Positions 8,220 to 16,782 of a DNA stretch of 54,684 bases are shown here, piece after piece. The position numbers and the translations under genes were made by a program. The notes beneath the pieces were generated by a model. The model searched no databases, was not told the origin of the DNA, and saw only the letters and a program-made list of their open reading frames with translations. Source of the DNA: a bacterium HR37 (lineage in GTDB: Bacteria; Desulfobacterota_D; UBA1144; Nemesobacterales; CSP1-2); assembly GCA_002898375.1 (NCBI GenBank), contig BEIN01000016.1:1-54684 (forward strand). The letters run 5' to 3'. Every line of letters begins with the position of its first letter. Position 1 is the stretch's first letter.

Positions 8220-9110
8220 TCAGTATACCTCCCTTAGTTTTGACTTTAGCCAGAGAGCCAGCGTGTTAAATATCAGGGTTATAATAAAAAGTGTAAAACC
8301 TACAGCGAATATGGATAGATACTCTACAGAACCAAAGGGCAGGTCTCCAAGGCTTATCTGAACTATATATGCGGTTATCGTCTCCAGGGGTTCCAGTGGA
8401 TTCAGGGTTAGGTTTGGATAGATCCCGGCCGCTATTGCAACCACCATTGTTTCACCAAGTGCCCTTGATATGCCAAGTATAAAAGCGGCTATTACCCCTG
8501 AGAACGCAGAAGGAAGAACCACTGTAAGGGCGGTTTTAAGTTTGGATGCTCCAAGTGCATAAGCCGCTTCTCTTAGCTCTTGAGGAACGCTTCTGAGTGC
8601 ATCTTCGCTCATTGATGCGGTATATGGAAGAATCATAATTCCCAATACAATGCCCGGGGAAAGTCCGTTAAATCCCTGCAGTTCGGGGATGATTTTCTGA
8701 AGGTTTGGGGTTACAAAGAGAAGAGCAAAGTATCCGTATACAACGGTAGGTATTGCCTCTAGGAACTCTATAATTGGTTTTACAGTTTCTCTAACTGCAC
8801 CTGGGGCAAATTCGCTTAGATATATGGCCAGCAAGATCCCTATTGGAGCCGAAAACAGAATTGCTATTCCGGCTATCAAAAAGGTTCCGGTAATTAAGGG
8901 GGCAATACCAAACTTCTTTATTGCAAATACCGGAGTCCATTCTCTTTCGGTAAGAAATTCAATAATGGATACGTGTTTAAAGAATTCAATTGTATCTGAC
9001 AGAAGAACATACACTATGCCAGCTGTTATAAAAACGGTAAAAAGAGCGGTGGTAAACAGGAGTACCGTTACAACCCTATCTACCACCTTTTTGTATCGTA
9101 GGCCTTTCAT
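8220..9110 (-). CDS. pstC: Phosphate ABC transporter permease PstC
   Basis: This 296-residue permease has six predicted membrane segments. Its EAA loop is LREAAYALGASKLKTALTVVLPSAFSG, followed by ISRALGETMVVAIAAG, the PstC hallmark. It pairs with PstA. Its ATG directly abuts the pstS stop codon. No defects are visible. Confidence 0.95.
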   Translation of the reverse strand: MKGLRYKKVVDRVVTVLLFTTALFTVFITAGIVYVLLSDTIEFFKHVSIIEFLTEREWTPVFAIKKFGIAPLITGTFLIAGIAILFSAPIGILLAIYLSEFAPGAVRETVKPIIEFLEAIPTVVYGYFALLFVTPNLQKIIPELQGFNGLSPGIVLGIMILPYTASMSEDALRSVPQELREAAYALGASKLKTALTVVLPSAFSGVIAAFILGISRALGETMVVAIAAGIYPNLTLNPLEPLETITAYIVQISLGDLPFGSVEYLSIFAVGFTLFIITLIFNTLALWLKSKLREVY

Positions 9111-10127
9111 CTATTCAGTGGTTTCTCTCTTTACTATTTCTTCTATGCTTACCCCAACCTCAGATCCTCCAGCAAATACCGTACCCGTTTTCCCTGCCTT
9201 AACCCTTTCAAGAGCAAGTCTGTATACCTTTTCTGGGAGGGCAATGTATCCTACCTGGGGTACAAGCTCTTTGGCATTGTTTATGTAGAACTCTACAAAT
9301 TCTCTAACCTCCGGTTTCTTCGCTAGAGATTCTGCATTTACGTATATAAATAGCGGTCTTGAGAGTGGTTGATATTTACCGTTTTCTACATTTTCAGCAC
9401 TCGGCAGGTAGCAGTTTCCATCCACAGGACTCTTTATGGGAACTGCCTTTAGCTTGTCTTTGTTTTCCTCATAGTAGGCAAAACCAAAGAAACAGAGAGC
9501 GTTTTTTTCGTTTGCAGCAAACTGAACCAATACGTTATCGTCTTCACTTGCTGTATAGTCTCCTCTGCTTGAGTGTTCCTTGCCGACTATTGCCTCGGTG
9601 AAGTAGTCATATGTTCCGGAATCAACCCCTGCACCACACAGCTTTAAATCTGCATCAGGCCATTGAGGTCTTACCTGGTTCCACTTCTTAATTTTACCCT
9701 GAGCCTCAGGCTCCCATATCTTCTTTAGCTCCTCTACGCTCATACAATCCACCCAGCTGTTTTGGAGGTTTACAACAACGCTTAACCCATCGAATGCGAC
9801 TGGAAGCTCTATGTACCTTATTCCGTTCTGAGAGCATGCCTCCATCTCTATCTTCCTTATGGGCCTTGATGCATTTGATATATCTGTTTCTCCTCTACAG
9901 AACTTCTTAAATCCACCTCCCGTTCCTGATATCCCTACCGTAACCCTTACTTTCCCCCTTTTTGCATTCTGAAACTCCTCAGCCACGGCCTCGGTTATTG
10001 GATAAACTGTACTTGAACCATCCACCTTTATGGTTTCCTGGGCGCTTGAGTTGCATGCATATCCTGCTCCTAAAAGCAGGGTGGTTACCAGACAAAAACT
10101 TAATACCATTTTATTGTGCATTGTCAA
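9111..10127 (-). CDS. pstS: Periplasmic phosphate-binding protein PstS
   Basis: This 338-residue binding protein captures phosphate for the Pst ABC importer. An N-terminal signal peptide (about residues 1-30, ending near ACNSSAQ) precedes the mature start [22 protein letters not shown]. The phosphate contacts [18 protein letters not shown] and the later [12 protein letters not shown] are typical of PstS. A cysteine near the cleavage region raises the chance of a lipoprotein, but the lipobox is poor. It has an AAGGAGG ribosome site and lies 83 bp after phoR, behind its own Pho-box promoter at 10156-10214. Confidence 0.95.
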   Translation of the reverse strand: MTMHNKMVLSFCLVTTLLLGAGYACNSSAQETIKVDGSSTVYPITEAVAEEFQNAKRGKVRVTVGISGTGGGFKKFCRGETDISNASRPIRKIEMEACSQNGIRYIELPVAFDGLSVVVNLQNSWVDCMSVEELKKIWEPEAQGKIKKWNQVRPQWPDADLKLCGAGVDSGTYDYFTEAIVGKEHSSRGDYTASEDDNVLVQFAANEKNALCFFGFAYYEENKDKLKAVPIKSPVDGNCYLPSAENVENGKYQPLSRPLFIYVNAESLAKKPEVREFVEFYINNAKELVPQVGYIALPEKVYRLALERVKAGKTGTVFAGGSEVGVSIEEIVKRETTE

Positions 10128-10155
10128 ACATCCTCCTTATATTTTTATCTTCTTA

Positions 10156-10214
10156 ATCTTAATCTGTCTGCCAAATGTTAATTTTGCATTAAAAAGGGGT
10201 TAAGCTTAAGTTAA
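10156..10214 (-). promoter_or_regulatory. Candidate Pho box and promoter of pstS
   Basis: On the minus strand four units begin with TTAA at 10214, 10203, 10192 and 10181, exactly 11 bp apart: TTAACTTAAGC, TTAACCCCTTT, TTAATGCAAAA, TTAACATTTGG. A TAAGAT -10 element follows at 10161-10156, 20 bp after the start of the last unit. PhoB-type regulators bind 11-bp direct repeats in other bacteria. The first unit overlaps the phoR stop codon. The same design stands before the porin gene at 12721. Confidence 0.65.
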
Positions 10215-11884
10215 GCTTTAGCGGGTATCGTTATTATAAACCTGCTTCCCTTTCCCACCTCACTTTGAACCTCTATTTTCCCACCATGTAATATTACAAT
10301 GTGCTTAACTATGCTTAGGCCAAGCCCAGTTCCCCCTAGTTTCCTCGAGCGTGTTTTATCCACACGGTAAAAACGCTCAAATATCCTTGGTATGTGTTCT
10401 TTTGGAATTCCTATACCTGTGTCAAAGACCTCTAGGACAAGCTCTGAGTTTGATTTAAAGCACCTAATTCCTATGGTTCCCCCTTCAGGGGTGTATTTTA
10501 CTGCATTGTCCATAAGGTTTATAATCATCTGTTCAAGAAGAAACCTGTTTCCTTTAAGAGGCGGTAATGACTCTTCTATATCAAGTACGGTATTTAGCCT
10601 TTTATCCAGGGCATTATTTTTAACCGCTTCGAGTGAGGAGAAAACAATCTCTCCTACATCATCTATATCTTCAAAATCCTGTTTTGGGTCGTCTCTAAAA
10701 AGTGAGTTTCTGTTCTCTATTTCAGAGAGCACAAGAAGGTCAGACACTATGTTTATAAGCCTCTCTGTGTTTCTCTTAACTATGCTAAGGAAGTGGTTTC
10801 TCTCTTCCCTGCTTGTGTTTTCGTTTTCAAGTGTTTCTATATAGCCTTTAATAGCTGTAAGCGGTGTCCTTAGTTCGTGGGATACGTTTGCAACAAGATC
10901 AGCTTTTATTTGCTCAAGTCTTTTGAACTCGGTTATATCAAATAAAACAAGTATTATTCCTCCAGCAGGTAGGTTCAGGGGAAGTGCATTTACCATATAG
11001 TTTCTTTCCCTCGGATAAAGGAAGATGATTTCTTCTTTTTCGGGCCTTCGGTTTTGCATTACGTTTTCTATCAGTTTTGCCAGCTTTACCTCTCTTAGAA
11101 CCTCCCAGTATGCTTTTCCTGTGCAATCGCCCTTTATATTGAGCATGTCTTTTAGGGCATTGTTTACAAGAACAACTCTGCCCTCCGCTGATATTACAAC
11201 AACCCCCTCATTCATTGCGGTAAGTACGGCCTGAAGCTGGGTTTTCTCCCGGGAAAGCCCATTAAATAGCTCATTTAGCCTCTCAGACATACCCTTTATT
11301 GATTGAAAAAGCCTTTCGTAATCTCCGTTTTTCGTTTGGATATCTATGTTAAAGTTACCCCCTGCAATTTGCTCCGAAATCTCTATTACCCTCTTTATTG
11401 TTTTTTTAAACTCCCTGGAAAGTAAAAGAACAAAAAGAAACACAAGTATGGTTAAAGCTACTCCGGGATAGAGAAGTCTATAAATGTTTTTGCGCCCAAA
11501 ATCGCTTAGAGGCTCCATTCGTACTAACATTTGTGTTTTATTGTCTTCCGTATTTACTACTACAGGGATGTAGATGAGTTTTTTTTCTCTCCCTATTAGT
11601 CTATTGTATGTGTTTTTTTTATCAGCTCCGTATGGAGCCATGTTTTTATCAACCAATTCGATATCCAGCCCATATATCTTGCCAAGGCTTGAGAGTAGTG
11701 CCTCTAGCTCTTTAATCTCTGGTGACTTTTCTTTTAGAAGCTCGGTTATAACTTTAGATACCTCAGTAAGCCTTTCTTTCTCTTCCTCTATTCTATATTT
11801 TCTAAGCTCTATTAAGGTAAGTACATAGAAAAGCAATATAAGAACAGCCAAGATTAGAATAAACTTCCTTTCAGAACCCCTCAA
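10211..11884 (-). CDS. phoR: Phosphate-sensing histidine kinase PhoR
   Basis: This 557-residue membrane kinase phosphorylates PhoB when phosphate is scarce. Order of parts: membrane segment 8-24, a periplasmic domain to about 138, a second membrane segment at about 139-156, a HAMP linker, a PAS domain at about 218-325, the phospho-acceptor His336 in VANVSHELRTPL, and an ATPase domain with N-box NLMDNAVKY (456-464), DTGIGIP (488-494) and GGTGLGLS (517-524). The large extracytoplasmic domain is longer than in Escherichia coli PhoR. It lies 5 bp after phoB. Confidence 0.92.
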   Translation of the reverse strand: MRGSERKFILILAVLILLFYVLTLIELRKYRIEEEKERLTEVSKVITELLKEKSPEIKELEALLSSLGKIYGLDIELVDKNMAPYGADKKNTYNRLIGREKKLIYIPVVVNTEDNKTQMLVRMEPLSDFGRKNIYRLLYPGVALTILVFLFVLLLSREFKKTIKRVIEISEQIAGGNFNIDIQTKNGDYERLFQSIKGMSERLNELFNGLSREKTQLQAVLTAMNEGVVVISAEGRVVLVNNALKDMLNIKGDCTGKAYWEVLREVKLAKLIENVMQNRRPEKEEIIFLYPRERNYMVNALPLNLPAGGIILVLFDITEFKRLEQIKADLVANVSHELRTPLTAIKGYIETLENENTSREERNHFLSIVKRNTERLINIVSDLLVLSEIENRNSLFRDDPKQDFEDIDDVGEIVFSSLEAVKNNALDKRLNTVLDIEESLPPLKGNRFLLEQMIINLMDNAVKYTPEGGTIGIRCFKSNSELVLEVFDTGIGIPKEHIPRIFERFYRVDKTRSRKLGGTGLGLSIVKHIVILHGGKIEVQSEVGKGSRFIITIPAKA

Positions 11885-11889
11885 ACCCT

Positions 11890-12582
11890 TTACTGCTCCT
11901 CAAGTTTATAACCTATGCTTCTTATTGTTTTTATCATGCTTCCGGCTTTGCCTAGTTTTTCTCTTATGTTCTTTATGTGAACATCTATTGTTCTATCATA
12001 AACCAGCTTTTCATCTCCCCAAAGCCTCTTTTTCTTTAAAAGCTGGTCCCTTGTAAATACCCTTCCTTGCCCTTCTGCAAGCACCTCAAGTATCTTGAAT
12101 TCCGTGGTTGTTAGCTCTACCTTTTCCCCATCTACAGAAACCTCAAACTTTTCTGTATCGATCTGCAGAGGGCCTATTCTTATGGTTTTTCTGTCAGCCT
12201 CTTTATTTGCTCTTCTCAGTATGCTTTTTACCCTTGCTATAAGCTCTCTTGGACTGAAGGGCTTTACTATATAGTCATCTGCCCCAAGCTCCAGTCCCAC
12301 AACCACATCTGCTTCTGAGGCCTTTGCCGTAAGCATTATTATGGGGATAGAGTGTGTTCTGGATTTACTTCTTAGAGACCTGCATATATCTAATCCATCG
12401 GTTCCCGGAAGCATTATATCCAGAATCACAAGATCAGGTATCAAAGACGATTCCACATAAAGAAGGAAATCTCTGCCGTTTTTAAACTCTTTTACCTTAA
12501 ATCCTTCCCTTTTTAGGTGGTGGGAGACAAGCTCTAAAATGTCTTCCTCATCATCCACCACAGCTATTAGCTTCTCTTCCAT
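11890..12582 (-). CDS. phoB: Phosphate regulon response regulator PhoB
   Basis: This 230-residue OmpR/PhoB-family regulator has a receiver domain with acidic pocket Asp10-Asp11, phospho-acceptor Asp55, Thr85 and Lys107. A winged-helix DNA-binding domain follows from about residue 130, with TTEFKILEVLAEGQGRVFTR and YDRTIDVHIKNIREKLG. It should bind the 11-bp repeats found before pstS and the porin. No ribosome site precedes the ATG, and the predicted promoter is so close that the mRNA may be nearly leaderless. Confidence 0.93.
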   Translation of the reverse strand: MEEKLIAVVDDEEDILELVSHHLKREGFKVKEFKNGRDFLLYVESSLIPDLVILDIMLPGTDGLDICRSLRSKSRTHSIPIIMLTAKASEADVVVGLELGADDYIVKPFSPRELIARVKSILRRANKEADRKTIRIGPLQIDTEKFEVSVDGEKVELTTTEFKILEVLAEGQGRVFTRDQLLKKKRLWGDEKLVYDRTIDVHIKNIREKLGKAGSMIKTIRSIGYKLEEQ

Positions 12583-12593
12583 CTTGTAAAATT

Positions 12594-12622
12594 ATAATAA
12601 AGTCTCCATATTCGGTATTCAA
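12594..12622 (-). promoter_or_regulatory. Promoter of phoB-phoR
   Basis: On the minus strand a TTGAAT -35 element (12622-12617) and a TATTAT -10 element (12599-12594) are 17 bp apart. Transcription would start only about five bases before the phoB ATG. The neighbouring 11-bp repeats at 12628-12671 lie immediately upstream and could give autoregulation. Confidence 0.45.
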
Positions 12623-12627
12623 CTTTC

Positions 12628-12686
12628 TTAACGAAATTTTAACATCCTTTTAAATTTGTTTTAATGGATCCTCCCTACCCTATAGG
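12628..12686 (+). promoter_or_regulatory. Candidate Pho box and promoter of the phosphate porin
   Basis: Four units begin with TTAA at 12628, 12639, 12650 and 12661, each 11 bp apart: TTAACGAAATT, TTAACATCCTT, TTAAATTTGTT, TTAATGGATCC. A TATAGG -10 element follows at 12681-12686, 20 bp after the start of the last unit, the same geometry as at pstS. This supports a PhoB-activated promoter without a normal -35 element. Confidence 0.65.
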
Positions 12687-12720
12687 TCAGTTAAATTAAC
12701 CCAAAAAGGAGGAGGAAGAG

Positions 12721-14082
12721 ATGATAAGGTTATTTGCTCTGGCCATCTGGCTTGCTTCACTCTTTGCCTTTGTTTGTTTCCTGGGCTTTAATGCCTATTC
12801 ACAGTCAAAAGGTGAAGAGGTTGATGAGTTAAGGAAGAGGATGGAGGAGTTGGAGAGGGAATACAGAAGTAAAATGGAGGAGCTAAGAAGCAGGATAGAG
12901 GAGTTAGAGGGTGAGAGGGAAAGAGAGGAGAAAGATGGTTGGTGGAAGAGAATAGAAGTAGAGTATAAAAAGCCTGGAGACGGTTTTACCATTAAGACAG
13001 AAGATGGTAACTTCAAGTTGAGAACAAGGCTTCGGGCTCAGATTCAGTTTTCTGTAAACGATACGGATAGAGAGGATACGGCTACGGATTTTAACTTGAG
13101 GAGGTTTAGGGTAACATGGGATGGTAACGCTTTTAGACCCTGGTTACTCTACAAGTTTCAAATTAGTGGGGATAACAACGGGAATTTTCAGTTAAGGGAT
13201 GCCTATTTCGATTTTGCTTATAACACGTTGTTTGTTCCAAGACCGGGCCAATTTAAGGTTCCATTCTCAAGGGAAGAGTTAACCTCTTCGTCGGAACTTC
13301 AGCTTGTTGAAAGGTCGGTTGTAAACGAAGAGTTTGCTCTGGGACGTGATAGGGGTACGGCGATTTACGGGGTTCTTGGAAACTATATTGTTTACGGTGC
13401 CGGTGTATTTAATGGTGATGGAAGAAACGGAAGCAGTGCGGACTCTAACCTTTTATATGCTGGAAGGATTATGCTCACCCCTTGTTGTGGTGAGTTGAAA
13501 TACGGTGGTGATTTTCCCGCAGGTGGGGACTATAAGATAGAGCCCAACTTTGGAGAAAGAAATAAGCCTCTTGTTGCTATTGGAGCAGCAGTAGCGGGAA
13601 TCCCAGGGTTAAACATCGGGAGAAAAACACCGGATAGCAATATAGACGAGAGATTCGGTGAGATCTTTGGTGGTGACGTAATAGCAGCAGGAAATGCAGA
13701 AGCCGATGTGATTTCGTTCACAGCAGATGCCAATTTTAAATACTGGATTTTCAGCCTGGAGGGGGAGTACCATCTAAGGAATATAGACCCAAAAGAAGGA
13801 GGGTTTGAAAAGGTAACGGATCAGGGATTTAGGGTTCAAAGCGGTTTTTTTGTGGTTCCTGAGTTCATGGAGGTTGCCGGAAGGTTTGCATATATAGATT
13901 TTGATGACGATGTGGACGGCAGGGACAGCAGGTGGGAGATCACACCTGGTTTAAATCTGTACCTGTCAAAAAGCCACAAGTATAAGCTGCAGTTTAGCTA
14001 CTCTTTCATAAGGGATGAGGATACGGATGGTCAGAAAATTGACCAGAACGTGTTTCTAACTCAACTCCAGGCATACTTCTAG
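12721..14082 (+). CDS. Phosphate-selective porin (OprP/OprO-like) with coiled-coil N-terminus
   Basis: This 453-residue outer-membrane protein has a signal peptide (about 1-27, ending AYSQS), then a charged coiled coil at about 32-75 built of repeated EELERE/MEELRSRIEELE units, then a beta barrel that ends in an aromatic residue (LQAYF). Barrel motifs such as LRTRLRAQIQF, NLRRFRVTWDGNAF and RPGQFKVPFSREELTSS match the OprO/OprP porin family, which passes phosphate or other anions. It diverges from phoB and has its own Pho-box-like promoter, which supports phosphate as substrate. An AAGGAGGAGG ribosome site precedes the ATG. Confidence 0.85.
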   Translation: MIRLFALAIWLASLFAFVCFLGFNAYSQSKGEEVDELRKRMEELEREYRSKMEELRSRIEELEGEREREEKDGWWKRIEVEYKKPGDGFTIKTEDGNFKLRTRLRAQIQFSVNDTDREDTATDFNLRRFRVTWDGNAFRPWLLYKFQISGDNNGNFQLRDAYFDFAYNTLFVPRPGQFKVPFSREELTSSSELQLVERSVVNEEFALGRDRGTAIYGVLGNYIVYGAGVFNGDGRNGSSADSNLLYAGRIMLTPCCGELKYGGDFPAGGDYKIEPNFGERNKPLVAIGAAVAGIPGLNIGRKTPDSNIDERFGEIFGGDVIAAGNAEADVISFTADANFKYWIFSLEGEYHLRNIDPKEGGFEKVTDQGFRVQSGFFVVPEFMEVAGRFAYIDFDDDVDGRDSRWEITPGLNLYLSKSHKYKLQFSYSFIRDEDTDGQKIDQNVFLTQLQAYF

Positions 14083-14090
14083 TAGTGGTA

Positions 14091-14135
14091 AAGCCCGGCC
14101 GGGTGCCGATGTCAAATCCCGGTCGGGCTTTTTTG
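14091..14135 (+). terminator. Rho-independent terminator after the porin gene
   Basis: AAGCCCGGCCGGG at 14091-14103 pairs with CCCGGTCGGGCTT at 14118-14130, with one G-T pair, and is followed by a T run. It closes the porin transcript and separates it from the convergent phosphoesterase gene. Confidence 0.85.
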
Positions 14136-14148
14136 TTTGTGTAGGGGT

Positions 14149-14835
14149 TTACCTTTGTATTCCACCCATAACCAGTATGGATGTGATCCTTTTTAGGATG
14201 GTTTTGGGCAATCTGGTTTTTCCAAGCTCATTTATGGCTTTATCAATATCGTACGTGGTTCTCTTTATGGTCGCCCTTCCGTTCTCTATAATTGCATAGG
14301 AAACACAGGGGTTTAGATCCATAGGTTGTCCTGCAGAACCTGGATTTATAACCGTTGTCCTTCCAATACGCCTGATAAAGGGTCTGTGGGAGTGACCAAC
14401 CAGTAGAAAATCCACGCTGGGTTTTGTGTTCTCTGACCCAAGGACCTCAAGATTTAAGGCCTGGTTGTGAACCATTTTGAAGGTGAAACCATCAAGCTCA
14501 AAGGAGTTTTTGTGGGGAAGCCTTCTTAGAAAACCAATCTCCTTACCTGTAAGCACCCCCTCACTCCACTCCCGTGTGATCCTTGAGATAACGTTTAACT
14601 CACGGCTACACTGGCAGTTTATACCGTATGCTACCGCATTGTCATCATCTCCTCTAACACCGATAAAAACTCCCTTTTCGTATAGCTCCAAAAGAAACCT
14701 TATGCATTCTCTTGGATTTGGCCCAAAACCCACTATATCTCCAAGAAACAAAAACCTCTCATAGCTCTCCTTTGAAAGGATTGCCTCAAGTGCGTACCAG
14801 TTTGCGTGTATATCTGAGGTAACAAGTATTCTCAT
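14149..14835 (-). CDS. Metallophosphoesterase (YfcE/MJ0936-like) with altered GNHD motif
   Basis: This 228-residue calcineurin-fold protein has SDIHANWYALEAIL (Asp8, His10), FLGDIVGFGPNP, a histidine region in MVHNQ and GHSHRPF, then NPGSAGQP. These fit the short phosphodiesterase family found in bacteria and archaea. The usual GNHD motif reads GDDD, in VRGDDDNAVAYG, so the catalytic histidine position is Asp; activity may be changed. It has no signal peptide. It is a single gene convergent with the phosphate porin; a link with phosphate supply is possible but not shown. Confidence 0.8.
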   Translation of the reverse strand: MRILVTSDIHANWYALEAILSKESYERFLFLGDIVGFGPNPRECIRFLLELYEKGVFIGVRGDDDNAVAYGINCQCSRELNVISRITREWSEGVLTGKEIGFLRRLPHKNSFELDGFTFKMVHNQALNLEVLGSENTKPSVDFLLVGHSHRPFIRRIGRTTVINPGSAGQPMDLNPCVSYAIIENGRATIKRTTYDIDKAINELGKTRLPKTILKRITSILVMGGIQR

Positions 14836-14859
14836 ACCGCAAAGGATAGGTTTGCTCTT

Positions 14860-14893
14860 TTAAAACCTTATGAATTTTTCATTAAGGTTTTAA
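14860..14893. repeat. AT-rich inverted repeat upstream of the phosphoesterase gene
   Basis: TTAAAACCTTATGAA at 14860-14874 pairs with TTCATTAAGGTTTTAA at 14878-14893 except for one bulged base, with a TTT loop. It lies 25 bp before the phosphoesterase start and could be an operator or a hairpin between the divergent genes. The remaining intergenic sequence to 15050 is AT-rich with no other structure that I trust. Confidence 0.5.
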
Positions 14894-15053
14894 GAAGATG
14901 CTTCATTATCTTTAAGGATTTATCTTAAGTTTAGTGGCTCAGCTTTTTGGGCTCTTGGTGCGTTTTTGCTTTGATTGAAATAGGTTAAAATATCTTATTA
15001 TCATAGTAACTTAAGTAATCTACTTATATGTAAAAAGGTAGATAAAAAACCTC

Positions 15054-15080
15054 TTGACAAAAGTTTACAATTTATATAGA
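15054..15080 (+). promoter_or_regulatory. Promoter of the second beta-barrel gene
   Basis: A perfect TTGACA -35 at 15054-15059 is followed by TATAGA at 15075-15080. The 15-bp spacing is short, but the -35 is the best match in the area. An AAGGAGG ribosome site lies just before the ATG at 15123. Confidence 0.4.
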
Positions 15081-15122
15081 GTTAGCACAGATTTAAAACT
15101 TTTTCTAAGGAGGTAAGGAGAG

Positions 15123-16706
15123 ATGAGTAAAGCCAGATGGCTTTTCTTTTTACTGTTGGCTGTATGTGTAGCTCTCCCTTCTTACGCGGTAGAGCTTACC
15201 TTGGGTGGTTTTCCAAGTTACTTACGTACCCGATATCGTTTTATTAAAGACGCAACCTTTATAAGCTCTATAAGTGATGACCTGGCAAGAGATCTGGGTT
15301 TTAGTGATGCTGATGACAACATCTCTTTTGCCGACACCAGGCTTCGTTTAACCCCGCAGTTGGTGTTAAGCGATTCTGTAACGATAAGGGCACAGGTTGA
15401 TGTTTTTGATAACGTGATATGGGGTGGAGCCACATCTGCTCTTTTAGGTGGTCGTAGCACGCTTGTTAACTCCTCTATTACCACTGGGGACAGGTTTAGG
15501 GGTGCTCTTCTTATAGGTACAAATGCCATTGACAGGGGTATAGGAGAGTCCTTTGGAGTGGATGATAATGTACAGTTCTTTAATGTTCGTATGCTTCATG
15601 CAGATATTGTTCTCCCAGCAAACCTTGGTTTTGTGAGGATAGGGCGTCAACCATTTGACTGGGGACTTGGAATACTTGCAAACGGTGGTTGGGACCCACT
15701 TTCAGACCTTGGTTTTGTGCTTGACCGTTTCCTCTATCTTAAGTCTTGGCCTCTTTCTGGAGGAACCTTTACGTTTGTGTTTGTTACAGACAGGTTTACC
15801 CAGGGTAACAGTGTAGTAACGGCTAACGGAGATGGATGGGATGGAGGTGCATTTGCCCTGATTTACAACCATCCACAGGCACTCGGTGGCAATCTGACAA
15901 TAGGTGGTTATCTGTTCCCCTACATTCACCAGGATCACTTTGCTGTGCCATGCCCAAATCCTGACCTTTCCGCATGTACCCGTGGTGTGGATTTAGATCT
16001 TAACCGCTTTACCCTTTATGCAGGTGTTATAGACTACAAGACCGACCTTTTCAGGCTGGTTGGAGAGGTTCAGGGAGGATGGGGAGAGCTTGATATCGGA
16101 GGTACAGAGGTAGATATAGACCCATCCAACCTGCTTTTTGCGGTTCGTGGAGAGGTCTATCCGGGATTTCCAGTAAAACTTGTGGCTGCTGAGTTTGGAT
16201 GGGCAGGTGGTGATGATTTAAATACACCTGAGCTTGAGGGTAACGTTATAGTGTTTAACCCTGCTTATAACATTGATTATCTACTTTTCAAGCACATGAT
16301 ACCCACCATTTATCAGATAGAGGGTAGCGTGATAAATGCATTCTATGCAAGGGCTTGGGCCACGGTTAAGCTTCTTGACTATCTCTCGTTTACACCCCAG
16401 GTCTTGGTTGCATGGAATCAGGATAACGACAATCCTTTAGGTTTTGGCCCTGTGGACAGGTATCTTGGAACGGAAATAGAGGGAACATTTACCATAAACC
16501 TGCTTCCCGGTGTTAACTTCGATATCATAGGTGGTGCGGTAATAAACGGAGACGGTGTAAAAGACCTGCTGAGACAGCAAGCTGCAGCTCAGGTAAACAA
16601 TGCTCTAAATGCCAATTTTGTCCCTGGTGACTTTGATCCTGAAGATGTATCCTGGACTGCTCAGGGAAGACTCCTTGTCTACATTGACCAGTTTCTTAAG
16701 AAGTAA
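15123..16706 (+). CDS. Predicted outer-membrane beta-barrel protein, function unknown
   Basis: This 527-residue protein starts with a clear signal peptide (LLAVCVALPSYA before VELTLGG) and continues as repeated amphipathic strands rich in Gly, Asp and aromatic residues, for example YLRTRYRF, TRLRLTPQLVL, FVRIGRQPFDWGLGIL and GRLLVYIDQF. The pattern, together with RxGRQPFDWG, is that of large outer-membrane porin-like proteins. I do not recognise the exact family. It has its own promoter and terminator and so is a single-gene transcript. The cargo cannot be told from sequence. Confidence 0.75.
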   Translation: MSKARWLFFLLLAVCVALPSYAVELTLGGFPSYLRTRYRFIKDATFISSISDDLARDLGFSDADDNISFADTRLRLTPQLVLSDSVTIRAQVDVFDNVIWGGATSALLGGRSTLVNSSITTGDRFRGALLIGTNAIDRGIGESFGVDDNVQFFNVRMLHADIVLPANLGFVRIGRQPFDWGLGILANGGWDPLSDLGFVLDRFLYLKSWPLSGGTFTFVFVTDRFTQGNSVVTANGDGWDGGAFALIYNHPQALGGNLTIGGYLFPYIHQDHFAVPCPNPDLSACTRGVDLDLNRFTLYAGVIDYKTDLFRLVGEVQGGWGELDIGGTEVDIDPSNLLFAVRGEVYPGFPVKLVAAEFGWAGGDDLNTPELEGNVIVFNPAYNIDYLLFKHMIPTIYQIEGSVINAFYARAWATVKLLDYLSFTPQVLVAWNQDNDNPLGFGPVDRYLGTEIEGTFTINLLPGVNFDIIGGAVINGDGVKDLLRQQAAAQVNNALNANFVPGDFDPEDVSWTAQGRLLVYIDQFLKK

Positions 16707-16725
16707 AGATAGCTGATTTGTTATT

Positions 16726-16763
16726 AAAAAAGGGGAAGGTTTATATAACCTTCCCCTTTTTAT
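16726..16763. terminator. Bidirectional terminator between the barrel gene and purH
   Basis: AAAAAGGGGAAGGTT on the left pairs with AACCTTCCCCTTTTT on the right around a short AT loop. With A runs on the left and T runs on the right it can end transcripts from both convergent genes. Confidence 0.85.
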
Positions 16764-16782
16764 TATTTAAATAAAACCTCTT

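Noticed and set aside
10392-10844. Long plus-strand open frames opposite phoR and other minus-strand genes
   Set aside because: They lie entirely inside confident genes, lack ribosome sites and have no recognisable protein features.
14863-14896. A possible third Pho box (TT-starting units 11 bp apart) before the phosphoesterase gene
   Set aside because: Only two of the four units read TTAA, no -10 element stands at the expected distance, and the region is already explained by the inverted repeat at 14860-14893.
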